Positions 27,222 through 30,557 of a DNA stretch of 30,557 nt are shown one piece after another; positions within the stretch are counted from its first letter, which is position 1, and each line of letters begins with the position of its first letter. The translations under genes and the position numbers were made by a program. The stretch lies in IMG/VR virus record IMGVR_UViG_3300044615_001035, positions 1-30,557 of that record. One strand, given 5' to 3'. Below the pieces are notes generated by a model. It did not search any database. It was not told where the DNA came from and was given only the letters and a program-made list of their open reading frames with translations. This stretch comes from a virus.

Positions 27222-27565
27222 GGGGAGATGCCCAGTCATTCTCCCCTCCATCGTCTGTACGGTCTTCCGCTCGTCGCGGCCTAGAACTGCGTAAGAAGCA
27301 CGGCAAAGGCGGTCTTAGCACGCAAGAGGCTGGCAAGCAGGGCATTGGAAGTGGAGTGGCAAGAGCTTCTGATTTGGCTGGTGGCGGCGCCGTGAGCTAT
27401 GCAACGATCAAAAGGATGGCTGCATTCTTCTCTCGCCATGAAAAGAACAAAAGCGGAGGGGAAGATGATGCTGGTTACATCGCATGGTTGCTATGGGGAG
27501 GAAACGCGGGTAAGGCATGGGCCAATCGCATTATTAAGATGGTTGAAAGCGCTAAAGATCAATGA
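27218..27565 (+). CDS. conserved small phage protein (SARRGLELRKKHG type), 115 aa
   Basis: There is no in-frame ATG early; TTG 27218 overlapping the previous stop is the likely start. The core SVRSSARRGLELRKKHGKGG, VARASDLAGGGAVSYATIKR MAAFFSRHEKN, AGYIAWLLWGGNAGKAWANR is a pattern I know from phages, where it is either stand-alone or fused to structural proteins. The role is unknown. It has the same kind of context as DUF6496 and the extra portal domain. Confidence 0.75.
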   Translation: MRGDAQSFSPPSSVRSSARRGLELRKKHGKGGLSTQEAGKQGIGSGVARASDLAGGGAVSYATIKRMAAFFSRHEKNKSGGEDDAGYIAWLLWGGNAGKAWANRIIKMVESAKDQ

Positions 27566-27870
27566 GCGAATACGTGCGGGTGATTGAAGAAGAGGAGGAT
27601 GGCATTGGCGTTATGAAAGCGCTTGCCATTCTTTCTGCCAACGAGCACCGCAACACCTCACAGTGGCGCCTCGTCGAAGAACAGCATTTCAAAAATGGAC
27701 GCCTCGATGAAACCCACATTTTTGTCATCAATGCCTATGACAAGCCTGACGAGCATTTTGATCAGGTGAAGATGCTGGTTTTTGAGGCTGAGGCTATTGC
27801 AAAGTCTTATGTGATGGAAGGTATTGAAAGTCAACTTGCAGAACTGTCGGATGAAGAGGACGATGATTAA
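27562..27870 (+). CDS. hypothetical acidic protein, 102 aa
   Basis: It starts at ATG 27562 overlapping the previous stop (ATGA). It begins MSEYVRVIEEEEDGIGVMKA, has WRLVEEQHFKNGRLDETHIF in the middle and ends LAELSDEEDDD. No family is recognised. It closes the three-gene run and its end meets the opposing regulator gene tail-to-tail (overlap of four bases). Confidence 0.65.
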   Translation: MSEYVRVIEEEEDGIGVMKALAILSANEHRNTSQWRLVEEQHFKNGRLDETHIFVINAYDKPDEHFDQVKMLVFEAEAIAKSYVMEGIESQLAELSDEEDDD

Positions 27871-28166
27871 TCTTCGCTTACTGCGGAGACTACAAATGTG
27901 GGATAGCCAAGAAGATACAAAATTGAAAGCTGAAAAGCAGAACTAAGCAAGCGTATCTCCGCACAGTCAGGCGAAATAATACCTCGCTCCATTCGCGAAA
28001 CGGTGGTTTGGTCGCAATGAAGAATGGCCGCTATGTCGCATTGTGACATGCCGCTGTTGAGACGAGCTTCTTTTATGCGCTGTCCAATCACTTGCCTACT
28101 TTCCTGCATGGAAAGCATGGGAGCTTTTACTTTTGTGGTGATGCGCCGATGCTGAATATGCTGCAT
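27867..28166 (-). CDS. XRE-family helix-turn-helix regulator, 99 aa
   Basis: Residues about 27-80, IGQRIKEARLNSGMSQCDIA AILHCDQTTVSRMERG, form a classic HTH_3/Cro-C1 domain with SxxDIA and TVSRMERG recognition helix. MLSMQESRQ (ATG near 28115) is a possible later start. It lies alone on the minus strand inside the structural gene block, sharing a 61-bp gap with the DUF2213 gene. It could repress itself and the capsid genes, but the target is unknown. Confidence 0.8.
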   Translation of the reverse strand: MQHIQHRRITTKVKAPMLSMQESRQVIGQRIKEARLNSGMSQCDIAAILHCDQTTVSRMERGIISPDCAEIRLLSSAFQLSILYLLGYPTFVVSAVSED

Positions 28167-28191
28167 TTTTAGGCTGTATTTCCTAAGTTAG

Positions 28192-28219
28192 TCTATCTCG
28201 CGTTTTATTTCTTGATAGA
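28192..28219. promoter_or_regulatory. inverted repeat in regulator/DUF2213 gap
   Basis: TCTATC (28192-28197) and GATAGA (28214-28219) are complementary with a 16-bp AT-rich centre, between the divergent regulator and DUF2213 genes. It is a modest candidate operator. Confidence 0.35.
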
Positions 28220-28227
28220 GTATTGCC

Positions 28228-29421
28228 ATGAGCGACACCTGCTTTCGTTACGATGTAGCGCCGATTGACAAGTACGAAGTGACCCCTGAGGGTTATCTTC
28301 GTGCCTGGGCAACCATTGCGCGTACTGGTGTACAACATTACACCGACGCTGATGGCTCCATTCGTCGCGAATATCGTCCCGAAACCGAAGTGGCGTCTCC
28401 TGAAAGCTTGGCCTCATTTGCGGGCAAAGCAATCACTCTTGAGCACCCGCCAGTCTTATTAGATAGTGTTAATACCAAGGACTATCAAATTGGCTTCAGT
28501 GGCACTGAAGTGGTATATGACAACGGCTTTGTCCGTGCAGTTATGACTATCACTGATAAAGATGCCATTGAGCGCATTATGCGTGGTGATGCGAAGGAGG
28601 TCAGCGCAGGCTATCGCGTCAATTACGAGGCGACTCCTGGTGTAACTGACAGTGGTGAGAATTACGATGGCATCCAAAAGGAAATCAACGGAAATCACAT
28701 TGCTGTTGTTCGCAGAGGTCGCGCTGGCCCGCAAGTGAAGCTTCATCTAGATCGTCTGGATGCTGCCGATCCTTCTCTATTTACTCCCATTGAGGAACCA
28801 TCTATGACTGCAAAAGTCAATTTTGATGGCGCTGAGTTTGAGGTGACCGAGAGCGTAGCTCTGGCGATCACCAAAGAACGGGAAGACGCCAAAATGTCCT
28901 ACGAGGACATGAAGAAAATGTACGATGGCATGATGGCCAAAGCTTCCGAGATGAAGGAAGAAATGGACGCCATGCAAAAAGAAATGAAAGGTAAGTGCGA
29001 CTCTGCCGAAGGGCGGGCCGATGCCCTTGCCGAAGAAGTGGAAAGCCTCAAGACTGACCTTGACACTGCCAAGCAAGTGAATGTTGACAGCCTTGTTGAA
29101 GAGCGCATTGCGCTAATCGACAAAGCTCGTACTTCCCTTGACTCCGCTTTTGACTTTGCTGGCAAATCTGCCCGTGAAATCATGGAAGCTTCCATCAAGG
29201 CTATTCGTGGTGATGCTGATCTGTCGGAACGCTCCGATGATTATGTGACTGCGATGTTCGACACCTTGGCCGAATCTGCTCCTCGTGGCGATTCTGCTGC
29301 TACGGAAGAACTGCGTAAAGCCGTTGCTTCCATTGCTTCCCCAATGTCTGCTCCTTCGTCCTATATGGATAAGCTGCAGAATGCTTGGAAATCCCCTCTC
29401 TCCGTCTCTAAGGAGCGCTGA
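28228..29421 (+). CDS. DUF2213 prohead protease/scaffold-like protein, 397 aa
   Basis: N-terminal domain (1-170): ITLEHPPVLLDSVN with H73, KEVSAGYRVNYE with S126, and NGNHIAVVRRGRAGP with H157, the hallmark of DUF2213, a family regarded as head maturation protease in many phages. Residues about 225-300 are a Glu/Lys/Met-rich coiled coil that suits a scaffold. A C-terminal section (ASIASPMSAPSSYMDKLQNA WKS) may bind capsid. It is the first structural gene after the regulator, three bases from the cement gene. Confidence 0.85.
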   Translation: MSDTCFRYDVAPIDKYEVTPEGYLRAWATIARTGVQHYTDADGSIRREYRPETEVASPESLASFAGKAITLEHPPVLLDSVNTKDYQIGFSGTEVVYDNGFVRAVMTITDKDAIERIMRGDAKEVSAGYRVNYEATPGVTDSGENYDGIQKEINGNHIAVVRRGRAGPQVKLHLDRLDAADPSLFTPIEEPSMTAKVNFDGAEFEVTESVALAITKEREDAKMSYEDMKKMYDGMMAKASEMKEEMDAMQKEMKGKCDSAEGRADALAEEVESLKTDLDTAKQVNVDSLVEERIALIDKARTSLDSAFDFAGKSAREIMEASIKAIRGDADLSERSDDYVTAMFDTLAESAPRGDSAATEELRKAVASIASPMSAPSSYMDKLQNAWKSPLSVSKER

Positions 29422-29424
29422 CCC

Positions 29425-29985
29425 ATGGCCGTAACTTTTACCACGTCAGGGACCGCTTCCGCTGGTGGTGTGCAACAGAGCTATGCTCTGACCCACGCTG
29501 CGCTTCTGGAAGGCCAACTCACTGACATCCGCGACAACACCATTGGCACCTATATCAACGAAACCGCAGTTGTCCTGCCTTTCGGTGATGTACAAGTGTA
29601 CAACTCTGCTGGCACCGTTGCCAACTCTGCTAAAACCCTTTCCGCTAGTGGCGACACCGTAGTTGGCATCAACGTGCTCACCTACGTTGACGAAACTGCG
29701 CTTAATAGCGACAACCGTCCTGGCGTAAAGATTGATCAAGTGCTGAACGTTGCCAACGAAGGCGCAGTGGCTGTCTATGTGACTGGCGCTGTCAATCCTT
29801 CGTCTGTGGTTCGCGTGCTGTTCTCAGCAAGCGGCACTGGCAAAGCTGGTCAATTTAGCCATGCCTTTGCTTCTGGCAAAACTGTTCGCCTTTCCAATGC
29901 TCGTTTCCTTTCTGCTACCACTGGTAGCGGACTGGCGATCCTGGAACTGAATGGTCCTAGCTTCACTCTCTCCGCTGATTCTTGA
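29425..29985 (+). CDS. capsid cement/decoration-like protein (DUF2190-type), 186 aa
   Basis: Begins MAVTFTTSGTASAGGVQQSY ALTHAALLEGQLTD, then strand-rich sequence with PFGDVQVYN, PGVKIDQVLNV and GAVAVYVTGAV. This, plus position between protease and capsid genes, fits phage structural cement proteins (DUF2190 / gp24-like), which stabilise the head by adding beta-rich trimers. A GGAGCG motif lies before the ATG as a weak ribosome site. Confidence 0.72.
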   Translation: MAVTFTTSGTASAGGVQQSYALTHAALLEGQLTDIRDNTIGTYINETAVVLPFGDVQVYNSAGTVANSAKTLSASGDTVVGINVLTYVDETALNSDNRPGVKIDQVLNVANEGAVAVYVTGAVNPSSVVRVLFSASGTGKAGQFSHAFASGKTVRLSNARFLSATTGSGLAILELNGPSFTLSADS

Positions 29986-30000
29986 TAGGAGGCCCTACTA

Positions 30001-30557
30001 ATGTCTGATTTTCGCATGGACGAAGCGGGCCTGTTTCTTGAGCGTCAGCTTGAGTTCATCCGCCCCCAAGTATTTGAAGTCACTTATGCCGACATCAAAT
30101 ACCCCACCCTGCTGCCTGTAACCAGCGAAGCTGGTCCTGGCGCACAAACCTTCACCTTCCGCATCATGGACTCCACTGGAGAGTTCAAGCTGATTGCGGA
30201 CGCTGCTGATGATCTGCCCCGTGCCGACATTAGCCAAGTGGAGAAGAGCATCAACATCCGTTCGTTCGGCGGTAGCTTCGGCTACACCGTGCAGGAATTG
30301 CGTGCCGCTCAAATGGCAAACATTGCTCTTGAGCAACGTCGCGCTTCTGCCGTTCGTCGTGCTTACGAAGAGAAAGTTGAAGCCGTTGCAATGTTCGGTG
30401 AATCGAGCGTTGGCCTGGCTGGTTTCTTCAACAACGCCACTGTTGACGTTATTGCTGCTGACAAGTGGTTTGATACAGCCACTGCCCAAGAAATGCTGGA
30501 ACTGTTGAACTATGGCGTTAGCGCCATCATCAACGCCTCCAACATGAAGGAGCAGCC
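30001..30557 (+). CDS. major capsid protein, DUF2184-type, 5' part
   Basis: The window cuts this gene; 185 codons are visible. MSDFRMDEAGLFLERQLEFI, VFEVTYADIKYPTLLPVTSE, then SFGGSFGYTVQELRAAQMAN and RRASAVRRAYEEKVEAVAMF GESS match the DUF2184 capsid family (HK97-like fold). A strong Shine-Dalgarno (AGGAGG at 29987-29992) lies eight bases before the ATG, unlike the CT-leader early genes. It is the most expressed virion protein by expectation. Confidence 0.85.
   Translation, partial: MSDFRMDEAGLFLERQLEFIRPQVFEVTYADIKYPTLLPVTSEAGPGAQTFTFRIMDSTGEFKLIADAADDLPRADISQVEKSINIRSFGGSFGYTVQELRAAQMANIALEQRRASAVRRAYEEKVEAVAMFGESSVGLAGFFNNATVDVIAADKWFDTATAQEMLELLNYGVSAIINASNMKEQ

Overview
This window looks like part of a tailed double-stranded DNA phage genome (Caudoviricetes) that probably infects a picocyanobacterium such as Synechococcus or Cyanobium. 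The phage assignment is firm. It rests on a large terminase, a DUF1073-type portal, a MuF-like protein, a DUF2213 protease/scaffold, a cement-like protein and the start of a DUF2184-type major capsid protein. The host is an inference. It comes from several small early proteins that resemble families I associate with picocyanobacterial phages, from the scarcity of Shine-Dalgarno sites upstream of the small genes, and from the nrd genes. No integrase or tail gene is present, so lifestyle and tail type cannot be read here.

Layout. (1) 1-2540: a compact plus-strand string of small overlapping genes of unknown function. (2) 2541-4251: a secreted RlpA-like protein, an endonuclease VII-like nuclease and small proteins. 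(3) 4252-8307: mostly small genes plus a DUF932/TIGR03299 gene. Four of the small genes share a 14-nt stem-loop just downstream of a -10-like hexamer and 15-18 nt before the ATG. (4) 8308-9213: about 0.9 kb of non-coding DNA with a four-copy 21-bp tandem repeat, two Fur-like palindromes, a direct repeat and other palindromes. (5) 9214-10459: three genes behind CT-rich leaders, ending with a cysteine-rich phage protein. (6) 10460-11378: a second structured gene-poor block with another copy of the palindrome, a candidate 37-residue membrane protein on the minus strand and a repeat-rich, possibly RNA-forming stretch. (7) 11379-15312: small genes, then a very compact class I ribonucleotide reductase (481 and 244 residues), then a NUMOD4/HNH endonuclease whose end copies the end of nrdB. 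(8) 15416-18329: one small plus-strand gene, then a minus-strand unit running from a PD-(D/E)XK-like nuclease through terL and three small genes to a tRNA with anticodon UAA. (9) 18396-30557: portal, MuF-like protein, a seven-gene sugar and glycosyltransferase module on both strands, three small phage proteins, an opposing XRE-type regulator, DUF2213, cement and capsid genes.

How it fits together. The reductase would supply deoxynucleotides for phage DNA synthesis. Endonuclease VII-like and PD-(D/E)XK-like nucleases could resolve or trim DNA around packaging. TerL, portal, MuF, DUF2213, cement and capsid form the head and packaging set. The glycan module inside that set probably changes a surface sugar of host or virion. 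The two gene-poor blocks share one palindrome and look like control or replication regions. All assignments are from reading motifs; no database search was run.
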